DNA from: JAEUJM01 sp044221555
Lineage (GTDB): Bacteria > Actinomycetota > Acidimicrobiia > Acidimicrobiales > DATDAH01
Reading direction: 5' to 3'
DNA length: 64,000 bases
Assembly (NCBI GenBank): GCA_044221555.1
Contig: JBGAOY010000002.1
Coordinates: forward strand, 248,001-312,000
The translations under genes and the position numbers were made by a program. Each line of letters starts with the position of its first letter. Within the stretch, counting starts at the first letter, position 1. The notes below the pieces were generated by a model, which ran no database searches, was not told where the DNA came from, and was given only the letters and a program-made list of their open reading frames with translations. Positions 22,820-31,535 of this stretch are shown here, in pieces.

Positions 22820-25069
22820 TCAGGGCTCTGGGTCGCCCACCGCCACGGGGAAGACCCTGTCGATGGTGGTGCCGTCGCCCAGCACGCCGCCGTGGTTGTG
22901 TCCCCAGCACCGGGCTTCGCCGTTGCCGAGCAGCGCGCAGACGTGGTTGTACGGGCCACTCAGGGCGTCGACCTCGCCGAGCGTCCCCGCCCCGCCGAGG
23001 CCGGCCACCGGGACGGGGATCGCGGTCGAGTCGGAGCCGGCGGACCCGAGCGAGTCCCCGGCACACCGCGCGAGGGCATCCGTCGTGACGACGCAGAGCC
23101 GGAGGTAGCCCGCCTCGACGGCATCGATGTCGGTTCGAGGGCTGGTGCCGTCCTCGGCGAGGATCGCGGTCGGGAGCGTGTGCGACCGGCCACCGCCCTC
23201 CGGCGTCTGGCCCCAACACCACGCCCGGCCGTCGGTGTGGCGCCCGCACGAGAGGACGAAGCTGGACGAGATCTGCTCGATCCCCGTCAGCGGTCCGGTT
23301 CCGGCGGCGTTCCGGACGACCACCGGTCGGGGCGACGCCACCGTGGTGCCGTTGCCCAGCGCGCCCGCGCTGTTCGACCCCCAGCACCGCACCTCGCCGG
23401 ATTCGAGCAGTGCGCACGAGTGCCAGTAGCCGCTGGCCACCGAGGTGACGTCGGTCAGGGCGGTGTCGCCGTCGCCGGCGACGACCGGTGCGGGACGTGA
23501 GCGGTCCGTGGACGTGCCGTCGCCCAACTGGCCGAACGCGTTGCGGCCCCAGCAGAGCGCTCGGCCGTCGTCGAGCACGGCGCAGGTGTGCTGGCTCCCG
23601 CCGGCATCGATCTGCGCGATCCCGGTGAGCGGGCCGGGCCCGTCGATGCTCCGCACCACGACCGGCAAGCTGGCGTCGGCGGAGGTCCCGTCGCCGAGCT
23701 GACCGTAGGCGTTCGCCCCCCAGCACACCGCTCGACCGGAGCCGAGCAGCGCACAGGTCCGTGCCCATCCTGCAGAGAGCCGGGTGATGTCGGTGAGCGG
23801 CCCCGAGCCCTCGGGGTCCAGCACCACCACCGGTCGCATCGAGTCGGTCGTCGTGCCGTCCCCCAACTGCCCGAGGTGGTTGATGCCCCAACAACGCGCC
23901 TGGCCGCTGGTCAAGAGCGCGCAGGTGTGCTGCTCGCCGGCGGCGATCTGCTCGATGCCCGTGAGCCGGGGCGGGATGGGTCGGTTCGAGAAGGTGCAGG
24001 TGACGGCGTCACGGGGGCCGAGCGTGACGGTGGCCCGGCGAGCGGCGAGGTCGACCGTCTCACCGGGGCACGAGATGGCGGTGAGCTCGTGCCCGGGGAC
24101 GTCGTCCTGGGTGATGGTGTAGGTGCCTGGCACCAGGCCGTGGGAGGTGATCGTGCCGGGCAGCCCGGCATCGGCGTCGTCGTCCATCGAGAACGTGCCG
24201 CAGCCCGACCCGAGGCAGCCCGTGTAGCCGAAGTCCTGCCCGGAGTCGGGCGCGGTGTCCTGGACCAGGGTGATCGACTGGCTCCGGTTGGTGAACGAGC
24301 AGTACACCGCTTCTCCCGGGTGCAGGGTGATCGTGACCCGCCGTCGGGCGAGGTCGATCGCCTCCGTCTCGTTGCAGGTGAGCTCGGTCAGGTCCCAGGC
24401 GGCGTTCGGTGCCTGCGTGACCGTGTAGGTGCCCGCTCGGAGGGCGTTCGTCTCCACGCGGACCGGGAGGCCGGGATCGGTGTCGTCGTCGAGCGAGAAC
24501 GTGCTGCAGTTCGACGACTCGTCACACCCGGTGAAGGCGAAGTCCTGGGGGCCGTTCGGTTCGGTGTTCTGGGTGATCCGGATCGTCTGCGTGCGGTTGG
24601 CGAACGTGCAGAACACACCTTGGCCGGCCTGGAGGTCGACGGTGACCTGTCGTCGGGCCAGGTCGACCACCTCCGTCGTGGTGTTCGAGCACGAGATGCC
24701 CGTCAGCGGCCAGTTCGCGGTCGGCGCCTGGGTGATCACGTAGGTGCCGGGGGAGAGCCCCATGCCCGTGCGGGCGCCGGGGACCGTCGGATCGGCATCG
24801 TCGTCGAGGACGAACGAGTCACACGCCGTGCCCGACGTGCCCATGCAGCCGGTGAACGTGAAGTCCTGCGCGTGCGAGGGTGACGACGACTGGCTCACGG
24901 ACAGGAACGGCAACGTCACGATGGACGGCGGGGCGCCTGGTGCGAACTCGGGCGCGCCGGCCGCGGGCTCGGGGCCGGCCGCCACGGGCGTGGGTTGGCT
25001 CACCGCCAGCGCCGCCGCGGCGGCCGCACCGGCAGCCAAAAGCGCGACGAGGTGGCGACGCCAACGCAT
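22820..25069 (-). CDS. Secreted RCC1-repeat protein with three transthyretin-like repeats
   Basis: A 749-residue exported protein. A signal peptide covers about residues 1-31. Three roughly 100-residue beta-sandwich repeats follow (about 49-160, 160-263, 264-365), each with QDFxFTGC, an LDDDxDPxLP segment, LxxGTYxITQ, VDLARRxVTV and a closing CTFxNR. Seven RCC1 beta-propeller blades (about 370-749) then repeat HTCALLxxGxxxCWGxNxxGQLGDGT. The blades contain many Cys pairs (TCAL and CWG), probably disulfides outside the cell. Short SpaA/SdrB-like folds plus an RCC1 propeller suggest a surface binding protein; the ligand is unknown. The frame remains open upstream, but ATG 25069 gives the export signal. 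Confidence 0.87.
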   Translation of the reverse strand: MRWRRHLVALLAAGAAAAAALAVSQPTPVAAGPEPAAGAPEFAPGAPPSIVTLPFLSVSQSSSPSHAQDFTFTGCMGTSGTACDSFVLDDDADPTVPGARTGMGLSPGTYVITQAPTANWPLTGISCSNTTTEVVDLARRQVTVDLQAGQGVFCTFANRTQTIRITQNTEPNGPQDFAFTGCDESSNCSTFSLDDDTDPGLPVRVETNALRAGTYTVTQAPNAAWDLTELTCNETEAIDLARRRVTITLHPGEAVYCSFTNRSQSITLVQDTAPDSGQDFGYTGCLGSGCGTFSMDDDADAGLPGTITSHGLVPGTYTITQDDVPGHELTAISCPGETVDLAARRATVTLGPRDAVTCTFSNRPIPPRLTGIEQIAAGEQHTCALLTSGQARCWGINHLGQLGDGTTTDSMRPVVVLDPEGSGPLTDITRLSAGWARTCALLGSGRAVCWGANAYGQLGDGTSADASLPVVVRSIDGPGPLTGIAQIDAGGSQHTCAVLDDGRALCWGRNAFGQLGDGTSTDRSRPAPVVAGDGDTALTDVTSVASGYWHSCALLESGEVRCWGSNSAGALGNGTTVASPRPVVVRNAAGTGPLTGIEQISSSFVLSCGRHTDGRAWCWGQTPEGGGRSHTLPTAILAEDGTSPRTDIDAVEAGYLRLCVVTTDALARCAGDSLGSAGSDSTAIPVPVAGLGGAGTLGEVDALSGPYNHVCALLGNGEARCWGHNHGGVLGDGTTIDRVFPVAVGDPEP

Positions 25070-25196
25070 AGGGACACATCGGCCGGTGGAGTGGCTCGCT
25101 GAGCGTCTGAGGTCGCCGACCGGTTGCCGCGGTGCCGTCGTGAGCGGACCGGGTGTGCCGATGTCCCGGGTGGGCTGCGCCACACTCGTCGGCGGG

Positions 25197-26240
25197 ATGA
25201 TCAAGTACCTGGGGTCGAAGCGGCGGCTGGTGCCGGTGCTGGGCGAGCTGTTCACCGCGTCCGGGGCCGGCACCGCGCTCGACCTGTTCACGGGCACCAC
25301 CCGGGTGGCCCAGGAGCTCAAGCGCCGCGGCGGGGTGGTGACGGCGGTCGACACCGCCCGCTACGCCGAGGTGTTCGCCCGGTGCTACATCGCACTGTCG
25401 GCCGACGAGGTGGACCGCGGCGACCTCGACGACGCGTTGGCCGATCTCTCGTCTCGGCGCGGGTCGCCGGGCTACTTCACCGACACGTTCTGCGTGCGGT
25501 CCCGGTTCTTCCAGCCGTTCAACGGCGAGCGGGTCGACGCCATCCGCGACGCCATCGAGGCCGACCACCGGGCCAGCCCGCTCTACCCGGTGCTGCTGAC
25601 CAGCCTGATCGAGGCCGCCGACCGGGTGGACTCCACCACCGGTGTGCAGATGGCGTACGTGAAGTCGTGGGCCAGGCGGTCGTACAACCCGCTCGAGCTG
25701 CGACGGCCCGAGTTGCTGTCGGGCACCGGCACGGCGCTGCGGGCCGACGCGCTCGACGTGGCGGGCACGCTCGGGCCGTTCGACTTCGCCTACCTCGACC
25801 CGCCGTACAACCAGCACCGCTACTTCACGAACTACCACGTGTGGGAGACGTTGGTGGCCTGGGACGCCCCCGAGCACTACGGCGTGGCCTGCAAGCGGAT
25901 CGACGCGCGCGATCCGAGCACCAAGAGCGTGTTCAACGCCAAGCGGGCCATGCCCGATGCCCTGCGGACGGTGATCCAGGCCGTCGACGCCCGCCTGGTC
26001 GTCGTGTCGTACAACGACGAATCGTGGGTGGGCATCGACGAGTTGGTCGAGGCCTGCTCGGCCCACGGTCGCGTCGAGGTGCTGGCGTTCGACTCGAAGC
26101 GCTACGTCGGCGCGCAGATCGGCATCCACAGCCCGACGGGTGAGCGCGTCGGGGAGGTGTCGCACCTGCGCAACGTCGAGTACGTGGTGGTGGCCGGCGC
26201 CGACGCCGACGTGGAGCGGGCACTGGCGGCCCGAAGCTGA
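25197..26240 (+). CDS. D12-class adenine-specific DNA methyltransferase (solitary)
   Basis: A 347-residue N6-adenine DNA methylase-like protein that would transfer a methyl group from SAM to adenine in DNA. It starts MIKYLGSKRRLVPVL, as D12-class enzymes do. The SAM pocket is GTALDLFTGTTRVAQEL near residue 27, and the catalytic DPPY motif is FAYLDPPYNQHRYFTN near residue 200. An in-frame ATG at 25161 is possible, but 25197 gives the family N-terminus. No restriction endonuclease or specificity gene is adjacent: an RCC1 protein is divergent on one side and an SGNH-SLH gene lies downstream. Either an orphan epigenetic methylase or a remnant is possible. The target sequence cannot be inferred. 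Confidence 0.9.
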   Translation: MIKYLGSKRRLVPVLGELFTASGAGTALDLFTGTTRVAQELKRRGGVVTAVDTARYAEVFARCYIALSADEVDRGDLDDALADLSSRRGSPGYFTDTFCVRSRFFQPFNGERVDAIRDAIEADHRASPLYPVLLTSLIEAADRVDSTTGVQMAYVKSWARRSYNPLELRRPELLSGTGTALRADALDVAGTLGPFDFAYLDPPYNQHRYFTNYHVWETLVAWDAPEHYGVACKRIDARDPSTKSVFNAKRAMPDALRTVIQAVDARLVVVSYNDESWVGIDELVEACSAHGRVEVLAFDSKRYVGAQIGIHSPTGERVGEVSHLRNVEYVVVAGADADVERALAARS

Positions 26241-26266
26241 CACGCCCGCGTTGGCGGGGGCACAAT
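26237..26266 (+). promoter_or_regulatory. Sigma70-like promoter placing the start at the GTG codon
   Basis: CTGACA (26237-26242), an 18-nt spacer and CACAAT (26261-26266) end six nucleotides before the GTG at 26273, so the transcript is predicted to begin at or near the start codon. The -35 overlaps the stop of the methylase gene. Confidence 0.5.
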
Positions 26267-26272
26267 GGGTGC

Positions 26273-28312
26273 GTGCGGGTGGGGGACACCAGGGGCGCGC
26301 GGCGCTGGCGGATCATCGTGGCCGGAGGGGTCGTGTCGCTGTGCGCCTCCGTGCTGGCGGTCGCCGCGCCGGCACCGACACCCGCCCTGGCCACCGGCAC
26401 CCGCTACGTCGCCCTCGGCGACTCGTACACCTCGGGCCCGCTCATCCCCAACCAGTCCGGACAACCGCTCGGGTGCCTCCGCTCGGACCGTGACTACCCG
26501 CACCTCGTAGCGAGCGCGCTGGGGCTCTCGCTCACCGATGTGAGCTGCAGCGGCGCCGAGACCCCGGACATGACCAACGCCCAGGGGGTGACGCCGGGCC
26601 CCAACCCGCCTCAGTTCGACGCCCTCACCGCCGACACCGACATCGTCACGGTGGGGATCGGCGGCAACGACATCGGCTTCTCCTCGATCGTGAAGGACTG
26701 CGTGGCCATCCTGCCGATCACCGCGGTCTGCCAGCCCGACTACGTGCGCAACGGGGTCGACGAGATCAGCAACCGCATCGCCGCGACCGCCCCGAAGATC
26801 GCCTCGGTGATCCAGGGGATCCGGGCGCGTGCGCCCCACGCCCGCATCTACGTGGTGGGCTACCCGGCGATCCTGCCCGAGACCGGCGGCGGGTGCTGGC
26901 CGTCGCTGCCGCTGTCCAACGCCGACCTCCCCTGGCTGCGGGCGAAGAACAAGGAGCTCAACGCCATGTTGGCCACCCAGGCGTCGGCCAACGGCGCGCA
27001 CTACGTGGACGTGTACACGCCGGGCATCGGCCACGACGCCTGCCAGGACGACGGCACCCGTTGGGTCGAGCCCATCATCCCCAGTGGCCTCCAGGCCGCG
27101 CCGGTGCACCCCAACGCCACCGGCATGGCCGGCATGGCCCAGGCCGTCGCGGCCAGGATCACCGCGACGCCGAACGTGCCGTCCGCTCCTCGAGGCCTGA
27201 CCGCGGTGGCGGGCGACGGCCAGGTGTCGTTGTCGTGGACGGCCCCGGTCGACGACGGGGGTGGCGCGGTCTCGGCCTACCGCGTGCTCCGCGACGGGGT
27301 CTTGGCCCACACCACCGCGAACGGGGCCACGAGGTCGTTCGTCGACACAGGCCGCACCAACGGTCAGGCCTACCGCTACACGGTCGTCGCGGTGAACGCC
27401 GCGGGACCGGGGCCCGGGTCTGCCGCGGTCTCGGCCACCCCACTGGGGGTGCCGTCGGCTCCGGGCACGCCCACCGCGACCGCGGGAGACGGCCAGGTGA
27501 CCCTTTCGTGGACGGCGCCGGCCTCCACCGGCGGATCGCCCGTCACCGGGTACCGGCTGTACCGCGACGACACCCCACTCGGCGCCGCCCTGGGCGCGAC
27601 CGACCTCGCCTACGTGGACACCGACGTGGCCAACGGCCAGGCCTACCGGTACCGGGTGGCGGCCCGCACCGCAGTCGGCGAAGGCGCCCGCAGCGGGGAG
27701 GCGTCGGCCACGCCGGTGGCCGCGTTCACCTGCTGCCCGCCCAACGGCTACTCCGACGTCGGCCCCGACCTCGACGGCGCGGTGGACTGGGCCACCTACT
27801 TCGACGTGGCCCCCGGCTTCGGCGACGGCACCTTCCGGCCCGGCCGGACGTTGAAGCGCAAGCAGGTCGTGTCGATGCTCTGGCACCTCATGGACGAGCC
27901 GGGCGGCTCGCCCCACACGTCGTACCGCGACGTGGCGACCACCGCGCCCTACGCCGCCGCCCTCGACTGGGCCACCGCCCAGGGTCTGGTCGCCGGGTAC
28001 CGCGACGGTTCCTTCCGCCCGACCACGGCAGTCACCCGCGCCCAGCTCGTCGTCATGATGTGGCACCTGGTCGGGGCGCCTGCCGGGAGCCCACCACACC
28101 CTTACACCGACACCCGCCCGGGGGCCTTCTACGAGGCGGCGCTCGATTGGGCCGCCGACCACGGGCTGGTCGACGACCCCGCCGGCGGGACGCGCTTCCG
28201 TCCGAAGGACGCCGCCACCCGCGGGGTCATCGTCACCTGGCTGCACAACCTGGCCTGGACCGCCGAGGCCTGGGGTGACGTCTCGCCGCTGCCCGACGCC
28301 GTCCTGTTCTGA
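26273..28312 (+). CDS. Secreted SGNH hydrolase with FN3 and SLH-like domains
   Basis: A 679-residue exported protein. A signal peptide covers about residues 1-40 (IIVAGGVVSLCASVLAV). The SGNH/GDSL esterase domain (about 42-300) has nucleophile Ser51 in ALGDSYTSG, the Asn block GIGGNDIGF and the Asp/His-type HPNATG. Two fibronectin-III domains (about 305-490) repeat APxxLTAVAGDGQVxLSWTAP. Three SLH-like repeats (about 490-679) repeat FRPGRTLKRKQVVSMLWHL, dividing the anchor. The modules suggest an esterase tethered to the cell wall, deacylating polysaccharide or lipid. The GTG start follows a promoter with almost no leader. The gene ends one nucleotide before the M23 peptidase gene, so the two form a transcription unit. 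Confidence 0.93.
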   Translation: MRVGDTRGARRWRIIVAGGVVSLCASVLAVAAPAPTPALATGTRYVALGDSYTSGPLIPNQSGQPLGCLRSDRDYPHLVASALGLSLTDVSCSGAETPDMTNAQGVTPGPNPPQFDALTADTDIVTVGIGGNDIGFSSIVKDCVAILPITAVCQPDYVRNGVDEISNRIAATAPKIASVIQGIRARAPHARIYVVGYPAILPETGGGCWPSLPLSNADLPWLRAKNKELNAMLATQASANGAHYVDVYTPGIGHDACQDDGTRWVEPIIPSGLQAAPVHPNATGMAGMAQAVAARITATPNVPSAPRGLTAVAGDGQVSLSWTAPVDDGGGAVSAYRVLRDGVLAHTTANGATRSFVDTGRTNGQAYRYTVVAVNAAGPGPGSAAVSATPLGVPSAPGTPTATAGDGQVTLSWTAPASTGGSPVTGYRLYRDDTPLGAALGATDLAYVDTDVANGQAYRYRVAARTAVGEGARSGEASATPVAAFTCCPPNGYSDVGPDLDGAVDWATYFDVAPGFGDGTFRPGRTLKRKQVVSMLWHLMDEPGGSPHTSYRDVATTAPYAAALDWATAQGLVAGYRDGSFRPTTAVTRAQLVVMMWHLVGAPAGSPPHPYTDTRPGAFYEAALDWAADHGLVDDPAGGTRFRPKDAATRGVIVTWLHNLAWTAEAWGDVSPLPDAVLF

Positions 28313-28313
28313 C

Positions 28314-29000
28314 GTGACCACCACCAGGCGGCGTCGCGCCGCGGCGGCAGCCCTCTCGCTCGCGTGCTCGCTCTCGATGGCCACGCTGGTCGGCGTGGCG
28401 CCGTCGACGGCGGGCGCCGAGCAGGTGGGCGGCGCCGACGGGGTCGATCAGGGCGACTTCGAGATGCCGTTCCCCTGCGGTCAGGTCTGGGGGGCCAGCA
28501 CCCACGCCGACCACCCGGCGGTCGACTGGAACGGCGTCGGCCCCGCCGCCGGGTCGGCCGACCTCGGCCTGCCGGTGGTGGCCGGCCTGGCGGGCACGGT
28601 GATCGACGCGGGCGAGCAGAGCGGGTACGGGCAGCGGGTGGTCGTCGACCACGGCGACGGGTGGACCACCCTCTACGCCCACCTGTCGGCCATCACCGTG
28701 CTGGTCGGCCAGCACGTGGTGATGGGCACGACCCTCGGAAACGTGGGCGACACGGGCACCTCGGGCGGTCCCCACCTGCACTGGGAGCAGCGCTTCCTCG
28801 GGCAGGCGGTGCCGGTGCTGTGGGCCGGTGGTGCGCCGATCGACACCACGTACGGCTCGCCCGGTCCCACCTACACCAGCGGCAATTGCGGCGCCCACGC
28901 CTACGGCGTGTCGGTGGTCGTACCGCCCGGCGCCGGGCCGCCGCTCATGGCCGTCGGGCCTGCTGCCTGCGCCCCCGGCGGCGGCTGCGCCTACGGCTGA
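28314..29000 (+). CDS. Secreted M23-family metallopeptidase (LytM-like)
   Basis: A 228-residue exported zinc peptidase predicted to cut peptidoglycan cross-bridges. A signal peptide covers about residues 1-35 (AAAAALSLACSLSMATLVG). The zinc ligands are seen in STHADHPAVDW (HxxxD) near residue 66 and GGPHLHWEQ (HxH) near 155, with the conserved VDHGDGWTTLYAHLS between. GTG 28314 follows the SGNH-SLH stop by one nucleotide, so translation is likely coupled. It may remodel the wall to which the SLH-anchored esterase binds. A perfect palindrome lies 17 nt after the stop. Confidence 0.92.
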   Translation: MTTTRRRRAAAAALSLACSLSMATLVGVAPSTAGAEQVGGADGVDQGDFEMPFPCGQVWGASTHADHPAVDWNGVGPAAGSADLGLPVVAGLAGTVIDAGEQSGYGQRVVVDHGDGWTTLYAHLSAITVLVGQHVVMGTTLGNVGDTGTSGGPHLHWEQRFLGQAVPVLWAGGAPIDTTYGSPGPTYTSGNCGAHAYGVSVVVPPGAGPPLMAVGPAACAPGGGCAYG

Positions 29001-29017
29001 ACGCAGGGCAGGCCGTT

Positions 29018-29061
29018 CTGGCACCGGATTTCGGTGCTACCGCACCGAAATCCGGTGCCAG
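29018..29061. repeat. Palindromic repeat family B, copy 1 (between convergent genes)
   Basis: Two 20-nt arms (29018-29037 and 29042-29061), starting CTGGCACCGGATTTCGGTGC, flank the loop TACC. The extended flanks GTT...TTC are shared with the copy at 60817-60860. It lies between the stops of the M23 peptidase (29000) and the convergent VOC gene (29104), so a bidirectional terminator role is likely. Note the arms are identical in the distant copy while the loops differ. Confidence 0.85.
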
Positions 29062-29103
29062 TTCACCTGTTCATTGGACGGCGCCCCACCTCTGCGGGGC
29101 GGC

Positions 29104-29556
29104 TCAGAGCCGGAGGGGTCGGACCGGGCTCATCATCAGCTCGGGCTGGCTGGCCCAGTCGACCCCCGGGACATCGATGTAGAGCTCGATCTCGTTGCCG
29201 TCGGGATCGAGGATGTAGAGGCTGTGGGTGACGGTGTGGTCGCTGGCCCCCGCGATGGGCACGCCGGCGGCCTCGACCGCGGCCAGGGCCTCACGCAACT
29301 CGTCGTCGGTGTCGCCCACCTTCAGGCCGAAGTGGTAGAGCCCCACACGGCGGCCCTGGGGCACGGCGGCGGCGTCGGGGCCGACCTCGATGAGCAGCAG
29401 CTCGTGGTGGGTGCGGCCGCTCGTGAAGGCGGCCGCCCCCCGGATCGGCGCGTCGGCGTCGACCGGTGCCCACCCGAGCACGTCGCGGTAGAACGCCACC
29501 GACCGCTGCAGGTCTCGCACGTACAGCACCAGGTGACCGAGCTCTTTGACTTCCAT
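29104..29556 (-). CDS. VOC/glyoxalase-family dioxygenase-like protein
   Basis: A 150-residue vicinal-oxygen-chelate protein: catechol extradiol dioxygenase, glyoxalase or resistance-protein fold with two beta-alpha-beta-beta-beta units. Visible are the family opening ELGHLVLYVRDLQRSVAFYRDVLG, read in two parts, a metal-ligand His in GLYHFGLKV, and Glu in ILDPDGNEIELYIDVPG. The ATG at 29556 has a good AGGAGA Shine-Dalgarno. It is convergent with the M23 gene and separated from the APH-like gene by 170 nt. Substrate unknown. Confidence 0.88.
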   Translation of the reverse strand: MEVKELGHLVLYVRDLQRSVAFYRDVLGWAPVDADAPIRGAAAFTSGRTHHELLLIEVGPDAAAVPQGRRVGLYHFGLKVGDTDDELREALAAVEAAGVPIAGASDHTVTHSLYILDPDGNEIELYIDVPGVDWASQPELMMSPVRPLRL

Positions 29557-29726
29557 GGTTCTCTCCTGTCCGTCCCGACCGCCAACACCCGAACCGACCG
29601 GGGTATGCCGGGTTGGGCGGTGTCCCCCTTCGGGCCGCGGTCGAGCGGTCCCCGACTGGTGCGAGGGGGATGGCCGATGGCGCAGGTCTCGCGGGCCACT
29701 CCAGCAGCAGCTCGACGAGGCGGGCG

Positions 29727-30842
29727 CTATCGGCTGCCCACGGCACCGTTCAGGGCGCCGAGGGTGTCGAGGTCGGACGTGGCCGTGGCCGCCCGCTCGA
29801 GGCCGGCTCGCCACTGGGCTTCGGGCTGGAGGCGGTTGCCCATGGCAGCGGTGAACACCGCGCCCCGTAGCGCGTCGAGCGCGTAGAGGCGGTAGTCGCG
29901 CCAGGCGTCGTCACGATCGGGTGGATCGACGCCGAGCCGCCGCAGTTCACCGAGGTAGTGGTCGACCCAGTCGCGCTCATGCGCACGCCGCATCTCCACG
30001 GGGGTCGACAGCACCGAGAAGTAGGCCACGTCCCTCAGACCGTGACCCTGTTGGAGCACCTGCCAGTCGTACAGGCCGGCGCGGCCGTCGGGCAGGGCGT
30101 AGGTGTTGCCGAGGTGGGTGTCGCCGTGCAGCAGCGTGGTCGGTCCGGTGGCGCGATGGAGGTCCAGCGCGTGGTCGACGGCCTGGGCGCGTTCCAGGAG
30201 GCGGCCGGTGCTGCCGCCGAGCTCGTCGGCGAGCCGCGACCGGGCCCGGCGCAGCGCGGTGTTGAGCAGCAGTCGCTGGAGGCGGCGGACCCGGTCGTTG
30301 TCGGCCGGCCGGAACACCCAGCGCAGGTCGCCGCCGAACCGGCGGCTGCCCCAGAGCGGCGCGTGCACCTGGGCGAGGGCGGTCATCACTGCGGCGGCGT
30401 GGTCGGCCGAGCACCCACCGGCGACCATGGGGAAGTGGGCGCCGGCGCCGGCCAGGTCCTCGAGCACCAGCACGAAGCGACCGGCCCGGCCCCGGTCGGC
30501 GACGTACGCCCGAGGCGCGGGAAGGTCGCAGTGAGGGCGGATGGTGGCGTAGAAGCCCACCTCGTTGGCGCCGAGCCCGATCATCGTGCCGAACAGGCGG
30601 GCCCCGGCGCCGTCGGCGGGCAGCTTCACGAACACCGATGCCGGCCGGTCAGCGGCCGGACCGTCGTCGCCCTCGGGTGCCGGGTCCCAGGTGAGGTGGA
30701 GGCGGGCCCGCGAGGTGGTTCCCGAGTCCAGCGGCTCCGGGCCGACCGCGCCGAGCCGCGCCGGGTCGAGCCCGGCCACCGGGCCGGCGCCGGCGAGCGC
30801 GGCGCGCAGCCACGCCAGGTCGAGGTCGCCCGTGGTCAGCAC
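29727..30842 (-). CDS. Aminoglycoside phosphotransferase-family (APH/choline kinase-like) protein
   Basis: A 371-residue protein of the APH fold, probably phosphorylating a small hydroxylated substrate. The HGDTHLGNTY catalytic motif lies near residue 250 and the DWQVLQQGHGLRDVAYF metal-binding motif follows, with the N-lobe lysine region PASVFVKLPADG. The frame is open to 30914, but GTG 30842 is the last plausible start before the divergent CMD gene (ATG 30872), leaving 29 nt between the start codons. No resistance claim is supported: environmental actinobacteria have many APH-like kinases of unknown substrate. Confidence 0.85.
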   Translation of the reverse strand: MLTTGDLDLAWLRAALAGAGPVAGLDPARLGAVGPEPLDSGTTSRARLHLTWDPAPEGDDGPAADRPASVFVKLPADGAGARLFGTMIGLGANEVGFYATIRPHCDLPAPRAYVADRGRAGRFVLVLEDLAGAGAHFPMVAGGCSADHAAAVMTALAQVHAPLWGSRRFGGDLRWVFRPADNDRVRRLQRLLLNTALRRARSRLADELGGSTGRLLERAQAVDHALDLHRATGPTTLLHGDTHLGNTYALPDGRAGLYDWQVLQQGHGLRDVAYFSVLSTPVEMRRAHERDWVDHYLGELRRLGVDPPDRDDAWRDYRLYALDALRGAVFTAAMGNRLQPEAQWRAGLERAATATSDLDTLGALNGAVGSR

Positions 30843-30871
30843 CGCACCGTCACCATGGGGGAGAGTGAACC

Positions 30872-31525
30872 ATGCCCCGACTCCGAGAGATCCCCCGCAG
30901 CGAGGTGACGGCACCGATCGTCACGATGATGTACGACCACCTGTTCGGTGAGCGCGACCCCGTCGCCGAGCCCGGCACCACCACCGGCACCCCCGGCGAC
31001 TGGTGGACCGTCTTCGCCGCGGTGCCCGACGTCTTCGAGCACGCGGTGGCCGGCTTCGGTCTCTACCAGAGCCCCAAGCGGGTGCTCGACCCGGTCCTGC
31101 GCGAGCTGGGCCAGACCCGTGCGGGCTGGGTGGTGGGGAGCCAGTTCGTGTTCTCGCAGCACTGCAAGTCGTGCCGCCTGCTGGGCATGAGCGAGGCCAA
31201 GATCGCCGCCATCGCCCACTGGCCGACGTCGAACGAGTTCTCCGAGGTCGAGCGGCTCGTGCTGGCCTACACCGACGCGCTCGCCCTGCAGGGGGGCCGC
31301 ATGCACGAGGGGCTGTTCCGGGCCCTCCACGATCACCTGGGTGAGCCCGAGATCCTCGAGCTCACCTACATCACGTCCATGTACATCATGCACGCCATCA
31401 TGAGCCGGGCCCTGCGCACCGAGTGGGACGACCGCGACGACCCGATCGTCGAGATCGCCGGCCCCGAGGGCTTCACCGGCTACGACGTGGGCGCGAACAT
31501 CAGCGCCCCGCCCCCGAACGGTTGA
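30872..31525 (+). CDS. Carboxymuconolactone decarboxylase-family protein (AhpD-like)
   Basis: A 217-residue all-helical CMD/AhpD-like protein. The CxxC redox motif is in FSQHCKSCRLLGMSE near residue 94, followed by the family's conserved acidic/helix stretch (SEVERLVLAYTDALAL) and a C-terminal helix ITSMYIMHAIMSRAL. CMD proteins are peroxidase-like or act in aromatic degradation. The ATG at 30872 has a GGGGGAGAG Shine-Dalgarno. It ends 10 nt before the family-A palindrome and is convergent with the molybdopterin oxidoreductase gene. Confidence 0.88.
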   Translation: MPRLREIPRSEVTAPIVTMMYDHLFGERDPVAEPGTTTGTPGDWWTVFAAVPDVFEHAVAGFGLYQSPKRVLDPVLRELGQTRAGWVVGSQFVFSQHCKSCRLLGMSEAKIAAIAHWPTSNEFSEVERLVLAYTDALALQGGRMHEGLFRALHDHLGEPEILELTYITSMYIMHAIMSRALRTEWDDRDDPIVEIAGPEGFTGYDVGANISAPPPNG

Positions 31526-31535
31526 AGTCCCATCG

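Noticed and set aside
29727..30842. Aminoglycoside-resistance gene
   Set aside because: Only the general APH fold is supported; this fold serves many substrates, and there is no resistance context.
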